Positions 23,906 through 31,658 of a stretch of 64,000 nt of DNA are shown piece after piece. The position numbers were made by a program, and so were the translations under genes. A model generated the notes under the pieces. The model was not told the origin of the DNA, searched no databases, and saw only the letters and a list, made by a program, of their open reading frames with translations. Source of the DNA: Streptomyces nigrescens (GTDB lineage: Bacteria; Actinomycetota; Actinomycetes; Streptomycetales; Streptomycetaceae); contig AP026073.1 of NCBI GenBank assembly GCA_024349765.1, positions 6,014,001 through 6,078,000 of the forward strand, in the 5' to 3' direction. Each line of letters begins with the position of its first letter. The stretch's first letter is position 1.

Positions 23906-25330
23906 TCAGACTCCCGCGGGCGTGGCGACGTCGGACAGGTCGGCCGGTGAGGCCAGATGGCCGAGAACCGCCGTTGCGGCGGCCACCTGCGGCGAGACCA
24001 GGTGCGTACGACCGCCCTTGCCCTGGCGGCCCTCGAAGTTGCGGTTGGAGGTGGACGCCGAGCGCTCACCGGGCGCCAGCTGGTCGGGGTTCATGCCCAG
24101 GCACATCGAGCAGCCCGCGTGCCGCCATTCGGCGCCGGCCGCGGTGAAGACCTTGTCCAGCCCCTCGGCGACCGCCTCCAGGGAGACCCGGACCGAGCCG
24201 GGAACGATCAGCATCCGTACGCCGTCGGCGACCTTGCGGCCCTCCAGGATCGACGCCGCGGAGCGCAGGTCCTCGATGCGGCCGTTGGTGCAGGAACCTA
24301 CGAAGACGGTGTCCACGGTGATCTCGCGCAGCGGCTGACCCGCCGTCAACCCCATGTACTCCAGGGCCTTTTCGGCGGCCAGTCGCTCCGAGGCGTCCTC
24401 GTACGAAGCCGGGTCGGGGACGCGCGCCGAAAGCGGGGCGCCCTGGCCCGGGTTGGTGCCCCAGGTGACGAACGGCGCCAGCTCGGCGGCGTCGATGTGC
24501 ACCTCGGCGTCGAAGACCGCGTCGTCGTCGGTGCGCAGCGTCTTCCAGTACTCGACCGCGGCGTCCCAGTCCGCGCCCTGGGGGGCGTGGTCGCGGCCCT
24601 GGAGGTAGTCGAAGGTGGTCCGGTCCGGGGCGATCATGCCGGCCCGGGCGCCCGCCTCGATCGACATGTTGCAGATGGTCATCCGGGCCTCCATCGAGAG
24701 CTTCTCGATGGCCGGGCCGCGGTATTCGATGACGTATCCCTGGCCGCCGCCGGTGCCGATCCGGGCGATGATCGCCAGGATCAGGTCCTTGGCGGTCACG
24801 CCCTCCGGCAGCTCGCCGTCGACGGTGATCGCCATCGTCTTGAACGGGGCCAGCGGCAGCGTCTGGGTGGCCAGCACGTGCTCGACCTGGCTGGTGCCGA
24901 TACCGAACGCCAGCGCGCCGAAGGCGCCGTGGGTGGACGTGTGGCTGTCACCGCAGACCACGGTGGTACCCGGCTGGGTCAGTCCCAGCTGGGGGCCCAC
25001 GACGTGGACGACACCCTGCTCGACGTCGCCGAGCGGGTGCAGCCGGACGCCGAACTCGGCGCAGTTCTTCCGCAGCGTCTCCAGCTGGGTGCGCGAGACC
25101 GGGTCGGCGATCGGCTTGTCGATGTCGAGGGTCGGGGTGTTGTGATCCTCGGTGGCGATGGTCAGGTCCGTCCGGCGCACCTGGCGGCCGGCCTTGCGGA
25201 GGCCGTCGAACGCCTGCGGGCTGGTGACCTCGTGCAGCAGGTGCAGATCAATGAAGAGGAGGTCGGGCTCGCCTTCCGCGCGCCGGACGACGTGGTCGTC
25301 CCAGACCTTCTCCGCGAGTGTCCGTCCCAT
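23906..25330 (-). CDS. leuC: 3-isopropylmalate dehydratase large subunit
   Basis: LeuC is the aconitase-type catalytic subunit with a [4Fe-4S] cluster. At 474 residues it is full length. The cluster Cys are in '[14 protein letters not shown]' and '[18 protein letters not shown]'. '[20 protein letters not shown]' and '[18 protein letters not shown]' are other family signatures. It is divergent from ndgR, the IclR-type regulator that in S. coelicolor binds this promoter. Confidence 0.97.
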   Translation of the reverse strand: MGRTLAEKVWDDHVVRRAEGEPDLLFIDLHLLHEVTSPQAFDGLRKAGRQVRRTDLTIATEDHNTPTLDIDKPIADPVSRTQLETLRKNCAEFGVRLHPLGDVEQGVVHVVGPQLGLTQPGTTVVCGDSHTSTHGAFGALAFGIGTSQVEHVLATQTLPLAPFKTMAITVDGELPEGVTAKDLILAIIARIGTGGGQGYVIEYRGPAIEKLSMEARMTICNMSIEAGARAGMIAPDRTTFDYLQGRDHAPQGADWDAAVEYWKTLRTDDDAVFDAEVHIDAAELAPFVTWGTNPGQGAPLSARVPDPASYEDASERLAAEKALEYMGLTAGQPLREITVDTVFVGSCTNGRIEDLRSAASILEGRKVADGVRMLIVPGSVRVSLEAVAEGLDKVFTAAGAEWRHAGCSMCLGMNPDQLAPGERSASTSNRNFEGRQGKGGRTHLVSPQVAAATAVLGHLASPADLSDVATPAGV

Positions 25331-25474
25331 CGCTTTCCCTCCGGCCGGCCGCTGTGCCGGCCTTGCTCGTCCATGCGCGATCGCCCGCAGAACTCCCCCT
25401 GCCGGGCCTTACGCCGGGCCCTGGTCGAGGGCCCACACCTACAGACTGACGACTTCCCTGGAAAATTGAACTTG

Positions 25475-25493
25475 CGTTTCACACTGTGAGACG
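25475..25493. promoter_or_regulatory. Candidate NdgR operator between leuC and ndgR
   Basis: CGTTTCACACTGTGAGACG is a near-perfect 19-bp palindrome lying 13 bp upstream of the ndgR start in the divergent leuC/ndgR promoter. NdgR is known in S. coelicolor to bind this intergenic region; the exact site here is inferred from symmetry. Confidence 0.65.
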
Positions 25494-25506
25494 TGAGTAT
25501 CGTTGC

Positions 25507-26223
25507 ATGGACAACTCTAGCGGCGTCGGCGTTCTCGACAAGGCAGCTCTGGTTTTGAGTGCCCTGGAGTCCGGTCCGGCCACCCTCGCCGGGCTGGTCG
25601 CGGCGACAGGGCTTGCACGACCCACGGCCCACCGGCTGGCCGTGGCACTGGAACACCACCGGATGGTGGCGAGGGACATGCAGGGCCGGTTCATCCTGGG
25701 CCCACGGCTCTCCGAGCTGGCCGCGGCGGCCGGCGAGGACCGCCTGCTGGCCACGGCCGGACCGGTACTGACCCACCTGCGCGATGTGACGGGCGAGAGC
25801 GCCCAGCTCTATCGCCGGCAGGGCGACATGCGAATCTGCGTGGCGGCGGCCGAGCGGCTGTCCGGACTGCGGGACACCGTCCCGGTCGGCTCCACGCTCC
25901 CGATGAAGGCCGGCTCGGCCGCGCAGATCCTGATGGCCTGGGAGGAGCCCGAGCGGCTGCACCGCGGCCTCCAGGGCGCCCGCTTCACGGCGACGGCCCT
26001 GTCGGGCGTACGGCGCCGCGGCTGGGCCCAGTCGATCGGCGAGCGGGAGCCCGGCGTGGCCTCGGTCTCCGCGCCCGTACGCGGCCCCTCGAACCGCGTG
26101 GTGGCCGCCGTCTCGGTCTCCGGACCGATCGAGCGGCTGACCCGCCACCCGGGCCGGATGCACGCCCAGGCGGTCATCGACGCGGCCGCCCGGCTCTCCG
26201 AGGGCCTGCGCCGCAACGGCTGA
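25507..26223 (+). CDS. ndgR: IclR-family regulator NdgR
   Basis: This 238-residue regulator has an N-terminal winged helix-turn-helix ('MDNSSGVGVLDKAALVLSAL', 'LAGLVAATGLARPTAHRLAV') and a C-terminal IclR effector domain ('GLRDTVPVGSTLPMKAGSAA', 'APVRGPSNRVVAAVSVSGPI'). The start and position beside leuCD match NdgR (AreB) of S. coelicolor, which controls leucine and other amino acid genes and links growth to antibiotic production. The ATG at 25507 gives the known N-terminus MDNSSG. Confidence 0.94.
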   Translation: MDNSSGVGVLDKAALVLSALESGPATLAGLVAATGLARPTAHRLAVALEHHRMVARDMQGRFILGPRLSELAAAAGEDRLLATAGPVLTHLRDVTGESAQLYRRQGDMRICVAAAERLSGLRDTVPVGSTLPMKAGSAAQILMAWEEPERLHRGLQGARFTATALSGVRRRGWAQSIGEREPGVASVSAPVRGPSNRVVAAVSVSGPIERLTRHPGRMHAQAVIDAAARLSEGLRRNG

Positions 26224-26319
26224 GCGACCCGGCCGGCCCCGGCCCCAACCACGCGGCCCGGCCCCGCTCCCGTACGGCGAGCTCCGTCCGGGACCGGGGC
26301 CGGGCGGCCGCGCCCCGGT

Positions 26320-26799
26320 TCAGGCCGCCAGCCGCTCGGCCGCCCGCTCCCCGCGGCGGGCGACCGGCACCACCCCGCGGGCCGCCCCCAGCCCGTAGGG
26401 CGGCATGTTCGCGTAGACGTTCTCGTACGAGCCCGCCGGGACGGCGTAGGTCTCGTGCCAGATGCCGACGCGCCCCCGCCCCGCCCGTGCCCGCCGGTTG
26501 AAGGCGGCCCAGGCCGGGCGGTGCGCACCGCCCTGGTCGCTCGCGTAGGCCAGCAGCTTCTCCTTCGACTCCCAGTACTGCAGGACCGCGACGTTCCGCA
26601 GTCCGGGCAGGAAGCGGTAGCCGAGCATGCCCCGCTCCGGGTCACGCGCCAGCTCCTTGAGCATGGGCGTCATCGCCCGGAGCACGGGCAGCCAACTGCG
26701 CACCGCCCGCCAGTCGTTGATCCGCACCCCGACGAGGAAGACCACCACCTCCCCGGTACCGTCCGCCGTCATCCGTCCCTGCACCGGCTTGCCGCTCAT
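26320..26799 (-). CDS. DUF4188 family protein
   Basis: This 159-residue protein fits DUF4188: 'VVVFLVGVRINDWRAVRSWL', 'MTPMLKELARDPERGMLGYR', 'VLQYWESKEKLLAYASDQGG', 'HRPAWAAFNRR' and 'VGIWHETYAVPAGSYENVYA'. The fold is probably a dimeric ferredoxin-like (heme-degrading or monooxygenase-like) barrel, and some members are annotated as phenylacetaldoxime dehydratase-like; activity is unproven. The ATG at 26799 has AAGGGGG before it. Palindromes in its promoter suggest tight repression by a regulator not encoded next to it. Confidence 0.82.
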   Translation of the reverse strand: MSGKPVQGRMTADGTGEVVVFLVGVRINDWRAVRSWLPVLRAMTPMLKELARDPERGMLGYRFLPGLRNVAVLQYWESKEKLLAYASDQGGAHRPAWAAFNRRARAGRGRVGIWHETYAVPAGSYENVYANMPPYGLGAARGVVPVARRGERAAERLAA

Positions 26800-26828
26800 C
26801 ACAGCCCCCTTGGTCACACCATGACGCT

Positions 26829-26856
26829 GGATAGCGTCGCTATCCATAATTGGATA
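26829..26856 (-). promoter_or_regulatory. Overlapping palindromes in the DUF4188 promoter
   Basis: GGATAGCG-T-CGCTATCC (26829-26845) and TATCCA-TAAT-TGGATA (26841-26856) share a half site, giving three alternating TATCC/GGATA half sites. They lie 30-57 bp upstream of the DUF4188 start, where the promoter should be, so a repressor binding here would block transcription. Confidence 0.6.
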
Positions 26857-27016
26857 GTGCCACTCCCCAAGAGGGAGTGCAAGTGGTAGGCGACCGGCGC
26901 AGCCCGGGAGCGCGGGAGCGCAGCGGGGTGGGCGCCGCGACGATGTCGAGACCTCAAGGCCTCAAGGCGTCCAACAGGCGCTTCGGAACGGGCCGTTGAG
27001 CCACCGGCACAGCGAG
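26857..27016. other. Short non-coding region upstream of DUF4188 and downstream of the tRNA operon
   Basis: No supported gene is seen in this segment between the DUF4188 promoter and the terminator of the tRNA operon. Confidence 0.4.
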
Positions 27017-27045
27017 AAGGCCCCCCGCATGATGCGGAGGGCCTT
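27017..27045 (-). terminator. Terminator of the tRNA operon
   Basis: AAGGCCCCCCGCAT (27017-27030) pairs with 27032-27045 over 14 positions, with one mismatch read as G-U on the minus strand. It lies about 10 bp past the last tRNA. Confidence 0.7.
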
Positions 27046-27055
27046 CCCTCTTACG

Positions 27056-27128
27056 TACCCCCGACCGGATTCGAACCGGCGCTACCGCCTTGAGAGGGCG
27101 GCGTGCTAGGCCGCTACACAACGGGGGC
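27056..27128 (-). tRNA. tRNA-Glu (CTC)
   Basis: The 73-nt cloverleaf has acceptor stem GCCCCCG/CGGGGGT, T-arm CCGGTTCGAATCCGG and anticodon loop CTCTCAA, giving anticodon CTC (Glu, GAG codons). The CCA end is not encoded. It is the last gene of a five-tRNA array. Confidence 0.95.
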
Positions 27129-27169
27129 AAGATTTCCTGCAGTTGAGCCTGTCATGAGGACACGCTGCG

Positions 27170-27241
27170 CTGGGCTACCAGGACTCGAACCTAGACTAAA
27201 TGAACCAGAATCACTCGTGCTGCCAATTACACCATAGCCCA
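27170..27241 (-). tRNA. tRNA-Gln (CTG), variant copy
   Basis: This 72-nt tRNA has acceptor stem TGGGCTA/TAGCCCA, discriminator G and anticodon loop TTCTGGT, giving anticodon CTG (Gln, CAG codons). It differs from the other copy at the acceptor stem and has a G-U pair in the anticodon stem (AGTGA/TCATT). Confidence 0.93.
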
Positions 27242-27257
27242 TGGTGGTTTAGACCAG

Positions 27258-27330
27258 TACCCCCGACCGGATTCGAACCGGCGCTACCGCCTTGAGAGGG
27301 CGGCGTGCTAGGCCGCTACACAACGGGGGC
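27258..27330 (-). tRNA. tRNA-Glu (CTC)
   Basis: This is identical over 73 nt to the copy at 27056-27128 as far as I can read; anticodon CTC. Confidence 0.95.
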
Positions 27331-27414
27331 CCTAGCGATCCCATCCGGCCGGAGCCGGATGTTGTCACCGCAATACCATCGGGAGCGACCCTGATGATCT
27401 ACGGGATGGATCCG

Positions 27415-27487
27415 TACCCCCGACCGGATTCGAACCGGCGCTACTGCCTTGAGAGGGCAGCGTGCTAGGCCGCTACACAACGGGGGC
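27415..27487 (-). tRNA. tRNA-Glu (CTC), variant anticodon stem
   Basis: It has the same acceptor and T-arm as the other two Glu copies and the same anticodon CTC. The anticodon stem is CTGCC/GGCAG instead of CCGCC/GGCGG, a compensated change that keeps base pairing. Confidence 0.95.
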
Positions 27488-27508
27488 TTTGCAGATGAGC
27501 TCTGCGAG

Positions 27509-27580
27509 CTGGCCTACCAGGACTCGAACCTAGACTAACTGAACCAGAATCAGTCGTGCTGCCAATTACACCATAGGCCA
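27509..27580 (-). tRNA. tRNA-Gln (CTG)
   Basis: This 72-nt tRNA has acceptor stem TGGCCTA/TAGGCCA, anticodon stem ACTGA/TCAGT fully paired and loop TTCTGGT, giving anticodon CTG. It is the first gene of the array in the direction of transcription. Confidence 0.95.
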
Positions 27581-27667
27581 TCAAAACGCAACCCCCTGCG
27601 GGGGTGGTATTTGACTTACGCTTCCCGGCCGGGCCTCTCGGCCCTCTCGGGCGGCGCAGGAAGAACA

Positions 27668-28393
27668 TTACCTGATCGTGGACGGGGCTCCAAAACCGAT
27701 AACTCCGTGCAGCAGCTCGGGCAGCTCCGCCAGGCTCGCGATCCGCCGCACCCCGGCCGGCAGCTCCCCGCCGGCGCCCGTGCGGTCCAGCCAGACGGCG
27801 CCCAGCCCGGCGTCCCGGGCGCCGAGCGCATCGATGTCGAGCCGGTCGCCGACGTAGACCACCTCTTCGGGCCCGAGGCCCAGCGCGGCACAGGCGCCGT
27901 GGAAGGCCTCCGCCGCGGGCTTGGCATGCCCCAGCTCGTCCGCGCACAGCACCGCCTCGAAGTGGGTGCGGATGCCCAGCGTGGCCAGCTTGCGCTCCTG
28001 GTTGGCGACGGAGGAGTTCGACAGCACGGCCTGCCGCACCAGGGGCGCCAGCGCCGTCAGCGCGGGCTCGGAGTCCGGGAAGAGCGCCCAGGACGCCTCG
28101 TAGTGCGCGATGTACCGCGCGAACCAGGCGTCCGCCTCCTCGTCGCTCAGCGCCACGCCCAGGAACGTCCGGGCGCGCTCCCTGCGGTGGTCGAGGAATC
28201 CCAGCTCACCGGCGAGGAAGCGGGCGAACTCGGTCTCCATCGCCGCGCGCCAGCGCGTCAGCGCCGCCTCCTCCCCGCCGTAGGCGGCCAGCAGTCCTTC
28301 GGCGCGCAGGTGCCGCAGCGCACCGGCGCGGTCCGACCCGGTGTAGTCGAAGAGGGTGTCGTCGATGTCCCACAGGACGGCGCGGAGGGGCAT
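27668..28393 (-). CDS. HAD-superfamily hydrolase
   Basis: This 241-residue hydrolase has all four HAD motifs: 'VLWDIDDTLFDYTG' (motif I, nucleophile and acid Asp at residues 9 and 11), 'AVLSNSSVANQERKLATLG' (motif II), the conserved Lys in 'LGHAKPAAEAFHGACAALGL' (motif III), and 'VVYVGDRLDIDALGARDAGL' (motif IV). The cap between motifs I and II is helical (C1 type), typical of small-molecule phosphatases; the substrate cannot be told. It lies downstream of gltX beyond a terminator and upstream of the tRNA array on the same strand. Confidence 0.88.
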   Translation of the reverse strand: MPLRAVLWDIDDTLFDYTGSDRAGALRHLRAEGLLAAYGGEEAALTRWRAAMETEFARFLAGELGFLDHRRERARTFLGVALSDEEADAWFARYIAHYEASWALFPDSEPALTALAPLVRQAVLSNSSVANQERKLATLGIRTHFEAVLCADELGHAKPAAEAFHGACAALGLGPEEVVYVGDRLDIDALGARDAGLGAVWLDRTGAGGELPAGVRRIASLAELPELLHGVIGFGAPSTIR

Positions 28394-28436
28394 GAGGGCA
28401 ATCTAACGCTCCTGGGCGGTGCCGGGAGGAGATATG

Positions 28437-28475
28437 CCGAGGGCCCGGAAGCCGGTGCGGCTTCCGGGCCCTCGG
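28437..28475 (-). terminator. Hairpin terminator after gltX
   Basis: A perfect 17-bp stem (28437-28453 and 28459-28475) with a 5-nt loop lies 14 bp past the gltX stop codon, ending the FAH-gltX operon. Confidence 0.85.
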
Positions 28476-28489
28476 GCGCCCGTCGTGGG

Positions 28490-29971
28490 TCAGCCGGCGA
28501 GCTTGGCCAGCGCGGCGTCGATGCGGGCGAGGGTGCGCTCCTTGCCGAGGACTTCGAGGGACTCGAAGAGCGGCAGGCCGACCGTGCGGCCGGTGACGGC
28601 CACCCGGACGGGGGCCTGGGCCTTGCCGAGCTTGAGGCCGTGCTCCTCGCCGGCGGCCAGGACGGCCTCCTTGAGGGGCTCGGGGCCGGCGTTCCAGTCG
28701 GCGGCGGCGAGCTTGGCCCGGGCGGTGGTGAGCAGGGCGACCGGGTCGCCCTTCATCGCCTTGGTCCAGGACGCCTCGTCCTCCACCGGCTCCTTGCGGA
28801 ACAGGAAGTCGACGTTGGCGGTGATGTCGGACAGGACGGTGAGGCGGGTCTGGGCGTGCGGGGCGATCGCGCGCCAGGCGGCCTCGTCGAAGTCCTCCGG
28901 CTCCCAGTTGGCGAACGGGGCCGCCAGCCAGGGCTCGCACCGCTTGATGAAGTCCTCGACGTCCAGCTGCCGGATGTGGTCGGCGTTGATCGCCTCGGCC
29001 TTCTTCAGGTCGAAGCGGGCCGGGTTGGCGTTGACGTCCGCGATGTCGAACTTCTCGATCAGCTCGGGCACCGAGAAGATGTCCTGGTCGGCGGAGAACG
29101 ACCAGCCGAGCAGCGCGAGGTAGTTGAGCAGGCCCTCGGGCAGGAAGCCGCGCTCGCGGTAGAGGTTGAGCGAGGCCTGCGGGTCGCGCTTGGAGAGCTT
29201 CTTGTTGCCCTCGCCCATGACGTACGGCAGGTGGCCGAACTCGGGGATCGACGAGGCGATGCCCAGCTCGATCAGCGCCTTGTACAGGGCGATCTGGCGG
29301 GGGGTGGAGGAGAGCAGGTCCTCGCCGCGCAGGACGTGGGTGATGCCCATCAGGGCGTCGTCGACCGGGTTGACGAGGGTGTAGAGCGGCGCGCCGTTGG
29401 CCCGGACGATGCCGTAGTCCGGGACGTTGTCCGGGGTGAAGGTCAGCTCGCCGCGGACCAGGTCGGTGAAGGTGATCGGCTCGTCGGGCATCCGGAAGCG
29501 GACGATCGAGCTGCGGCCCTCGGCCTCGTACGCGGCCTTCTGCTCGGCGGTCAGCTCGCGGCAGGTGCCGTCGTAACCGGAGGGCCGGCCGGCCTTGCGG
29601 GCGGCCTCGCGGCGCTCGTCGAGCTCCTCGGTGGTGCAGTAGCAGGGGTACGCGTGGCCGGCGGCGAGCAGCTTCTCGGCGATGTCCTTGTAGCGGTCCA
29701 TCCGCTGGGACTGGCGGTACGGCGCGTGCGGGCCGCCGACCTCGGGGCCCTCGTCCCAGTCGAAGCCGAGCCAGTGGAAGGAGTCCAGCAGCTGGTTGTA
29801 GGACTCCTCGGAGTCGCGGGCCGCGTCGGTGTCCTCGATCCGGAAGACCAGGGTGCCCTTGTGGTGCCGCGCGTAGGCCCAGTTGAACAGGGCGGTGCGG
29901 ATCAGGCCGACATGGGGGTTACCGGTCGGGGAGGGACAGAAACGGACGCGGACGGGGGTCGCGTTAGCCAC
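28490..29971 (-). CDS. gltX: Glutamyl-tRNA synthetase
   Basis: GltX is a class I synthetase charging tRNA-Glu; in bacteria without GlnRS it also charges tRNA-Gln, corrected by GatCAB (established). The 493-residue protein has '[20 protein letters not shown]' (HIGH region), '[17 protein letters not shown]', and the KMSKS-type loop '[11 protein letters not shown]'. The C-terminal anticodon-binding helices follow. It overlaps the upstream FAH-family gene by 8 bp, so the two are coupled. Its tRNA-Glu and tRNA-Gln substrates are encoded about 1 kb downstream. Confidence 0.97.
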   Translation of the reverse strand: MANATPVRVRFCPSPTGNPHVGLIRTALFNWAYARHHKGTLVFRIEDTDAARDSEESYNQLLDSFHWLGFDWDEGPEVGGPHAPYRQSQRMDRYKDIAEKLLAAGHAYPCYCTTEELDERREAARKAGRPSGYDGTCRELTAEQKAAYEAEGRSSIVRFRMPDEPITFTDLVRGELTFTPDNVPDYGIVRANGAPLYTLVNPVDDALMGITHVLRGEDLLSSTPRQIALYKALIELGIASSIPEFGHLPYVMGEGNKKLSKRDPQASLNLYRERGFLPEGLLNYLALLGWSFSADQDIFSVPELIEKFDIADVNANPARFDLKKAEAINADHIRQLDVEDFIKRCEPWLAAPFANWEPEDFDEAAWRAIAPHAQTRLTVLSDITANVDFLFRKEPVEDEASWTKAMKGDPVALLTTARAKLAAADWNAGPEPLKEAVLAAGEEHGLKLGKAQAPVRVAVTGRTVGLPLFESLEVLGKERTLARIDAALAKLAG

Positions 29972-30737
29972 GCTTGATCACCTTGTTGGTGAGAGTGCCG
30001 ATGCCTTCGATGGTGACGGCGACCTCGTCGCCGACGTTGAGGGGGCCGACCCCGGCCGGGGTGCCCGTGAGGATGACGTCGCCGGGGAGCAGGGTCATGG
30101 CCTCGGTGATGTGCACGATCAGGTCCTCGATCGGGCGGATCATGTCGCTGGTGCGGCCGAGCTGGCGCTGTTCGCCGTTGACCGTGCACTGGATCGCGAG
30201 GCCCGCGGCGACGTCGGCGGGGTCCAGCCCGGTCTCGACCCAGGGACCGAGCGGGCAGGAGCTGTCGAAGCCCTTGGCCCGGGCCCACTGCTTCTCGCGC
30301 TGCTGGACGTCGCGCGCGGTGACGTCGTTGGCGCAGGTGTAGCCGAGGATGACGTCCTTGGCGCGTTCGCGGGGCACCTCGCGGCACATCCGCCCGATGA
30401 CGACGGCGAGCTCCGCCTCGTGGTGCACCTCCTGGGAGAAGGAGGGGTAGGCGATGGGGTCACCGGGGCCGATCACCGAGGTGGACGGCTTGAAGAAGGT
30501 GACCGGCACGTCCGGGACGGCGTTGCCCAGCTCGGCGGCGTGTTCGGCGTAGTTGCGGCCCACGCAGACGACCTTGTTGGGCAGGACGGGAGGCAGCAGC
30601 CGGACCTTGTCGAGGGGAACCTTCTGGCCCGAGCGCTCGAATTCCGCGAAGGGATGACCCTTGATGACGTCGAGTTCGTCGCCTTCGAGGACGCCGAAGC
30701 CGACGTTGCCGTCGATGGAGAATCTGGCGATGCGCAC
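29964..30737 (-). CDS. Fumarylacetoacetate hydrolase-family enzyme
   Basis: This 257-residue FAH-family protein has '[19 protein letters not shown]', '[20 protein letters not shown]' (the His/Glu-rich metal-binding motif), '[20 protein letters not shown]' and '[20 protein letters not shown]'. Members hydrolyse or decarboxylate 2-oxo or acylpyruvate substrates; the residues do not identify which. The stop of this gene overlaps the gltX start by 8 bp, a pairing common in Streptomyces. The ATG at 30737 gives the family start MRIARF. Confidence 0.9.
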   Translation of the reverse strand: MRIARFSIDGNVGFGVLEGDELDVIKGHPFAEFERSGQKVPLDKVRLLPPVLPNKVVCVGRNYAEHAAELGNAVPDVPVTFFKPSTSVIGPGDPIAYPSFSQEVHHEAELAVVIGRMCREVPRERAKDVILGYTCANDVTARDVQQREKQWARAKGFDSSCPLGPWVETGLDPADVAAGLAIQCTVNGEQRQLGRTSDMIRPIEDLIVHITEAMTLLPGDVILTGTPAGVGPLNVGDEVAVTIEGIGTLTNKVIKRG

Positions 30738-30861
30738 GGGTGCCGCTGCCCCTCAGTGATCATTGACCGGAGTTGACACTCCAGGCTATCGCCCCTTTTT
30801 GGGCGCGCGCTCACCTATGGGCGCCGAGGCGGTCCGCGGCCGCTGCCCCTTGGCCGCGTGG

Positions 30862-31053
30862 TTACGCGGTGACGGCCTGCTCGGGGGCGTCCATCAGGAC
30901 GGTGCGCCGGGGGTTGGCGGTCTGTGTGGGGAGATCGACGGTGTGCTCCGGAGCCTCGGGGAGGGTGGTGCCGAGCTCGTCGGCGTCCTTGAGGTGGGCC
31001 AGGGTGGTGCGCCGCGGGTTGGCTATGTTGCGGAACATCATCGTCGTCTTCAC
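30862..31053 (-). CDS. Small repeat-containing peptide of unknown function
   Basis: The 63-residue peptide starts MKTTMMFRNIANPRRTTLAH and contains a second copy of the 'ANPRRTxL' motif ('TANPRRTVLMDAPEQAVTA'), so the two ends resemble each other. The middle is acidic ('KDADELGTTLPEAPEHTVDL'). There is no signal peptide or membrane helix. The GTG start has GAGG about 10 nt upstream. It lies alone, 125 bp before the FAH gene and divergent from conservon 1. Small size, duplicated core and no domain leave it open whether it is a peptide precursor or a regulatory factor; no modifying enzyme gene is next to it. Confidence 0.6.
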   Translation of the reverse strand: MKTTMMFRNIANPRRTTLAHLKDADELGTTLPEAPEHTVDLPTQTANPRRTVLMDAPEQAVTA

Positions 31054-31658
31054 TTCGGTATGCCTCGTGTGGTCGAAAGGTGGTGATCGGCCGGTGGAAA
31101 AGCCGTTGCGGAAACCTGTCTTGTCGGTTCCGGCAACTGTGTAAAGCGTCAGGCTATGCGCGCTATTCCCTCCGAAGCGCTGGGGAACTCAACGATCTTC
31201 CTGTGAGTTTGCTCACGAGCCGTGCGACAAAAGCCGCATTTCCCATGATCAACATCCCTGGGCGAATCGGACAATGACGGATTGAAGCGCACGTTCCGCT
31301 CCCGATCACCGCACCTGGGACAGCCGGCAGAGGCGTGCGACTCGCGGGCAAACGTCCGATATCTCCAGCGGCTTCTTCTACAACTCGTGACGTGGTCCGT
31401 ACATTGCGTCATCCACGTCACAGCCACCCGCTCCGCTCTTGTTGGAGATCCGGCACTGTGCTGGAATTCCACGGACCGCCGCACGTTTCAGCCGGCGCGC
31501 AGGGCGCAAGGTGGCGCCGCGCGGTGGTGCCGCTCTCTCGGCCAGAGGGGGCAGCCCGCCGGTCATTTCACGACCGCCCATGGGGGATTCACGGTCCCCT
31601 ATACGACTCGACACCGTCCCGCCGAGGTGGGACGCCTGGTCCAGAGGTTGCGACGCTA
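31054..31658. promoter_or_regulatory. Long upstream region of conservon 1 with a 9-bp inverted repeat
   Basis: This 605-bp region has no supported gene. It contains GTGACGTGG (31387-31395) and CCACGTCAC (31413-31421), a perfect 9-bp inverted repeat with a 17-nt spacer about 240 bp upstream of cvnA, and a smaller GTGAG-TTTG-CTCAC hairpin (31203-31216). Local GC is lower than in the neighbours, typical of a complex promoter region. Confidence 0.5.

Noticed and set aside
23906-25330. leuC as an aconitase-family homologue of other function
   Set aside because: Partnership with leuD at a 3-bp gap and with ndgR settles it as isopropylmalate dehydratase.
27056-27580. tRNA array as an attachment site of an integrated element
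   Set aside because: No integrase gene, no tRNA-fragment repeat and ordinary core genes on both sides.
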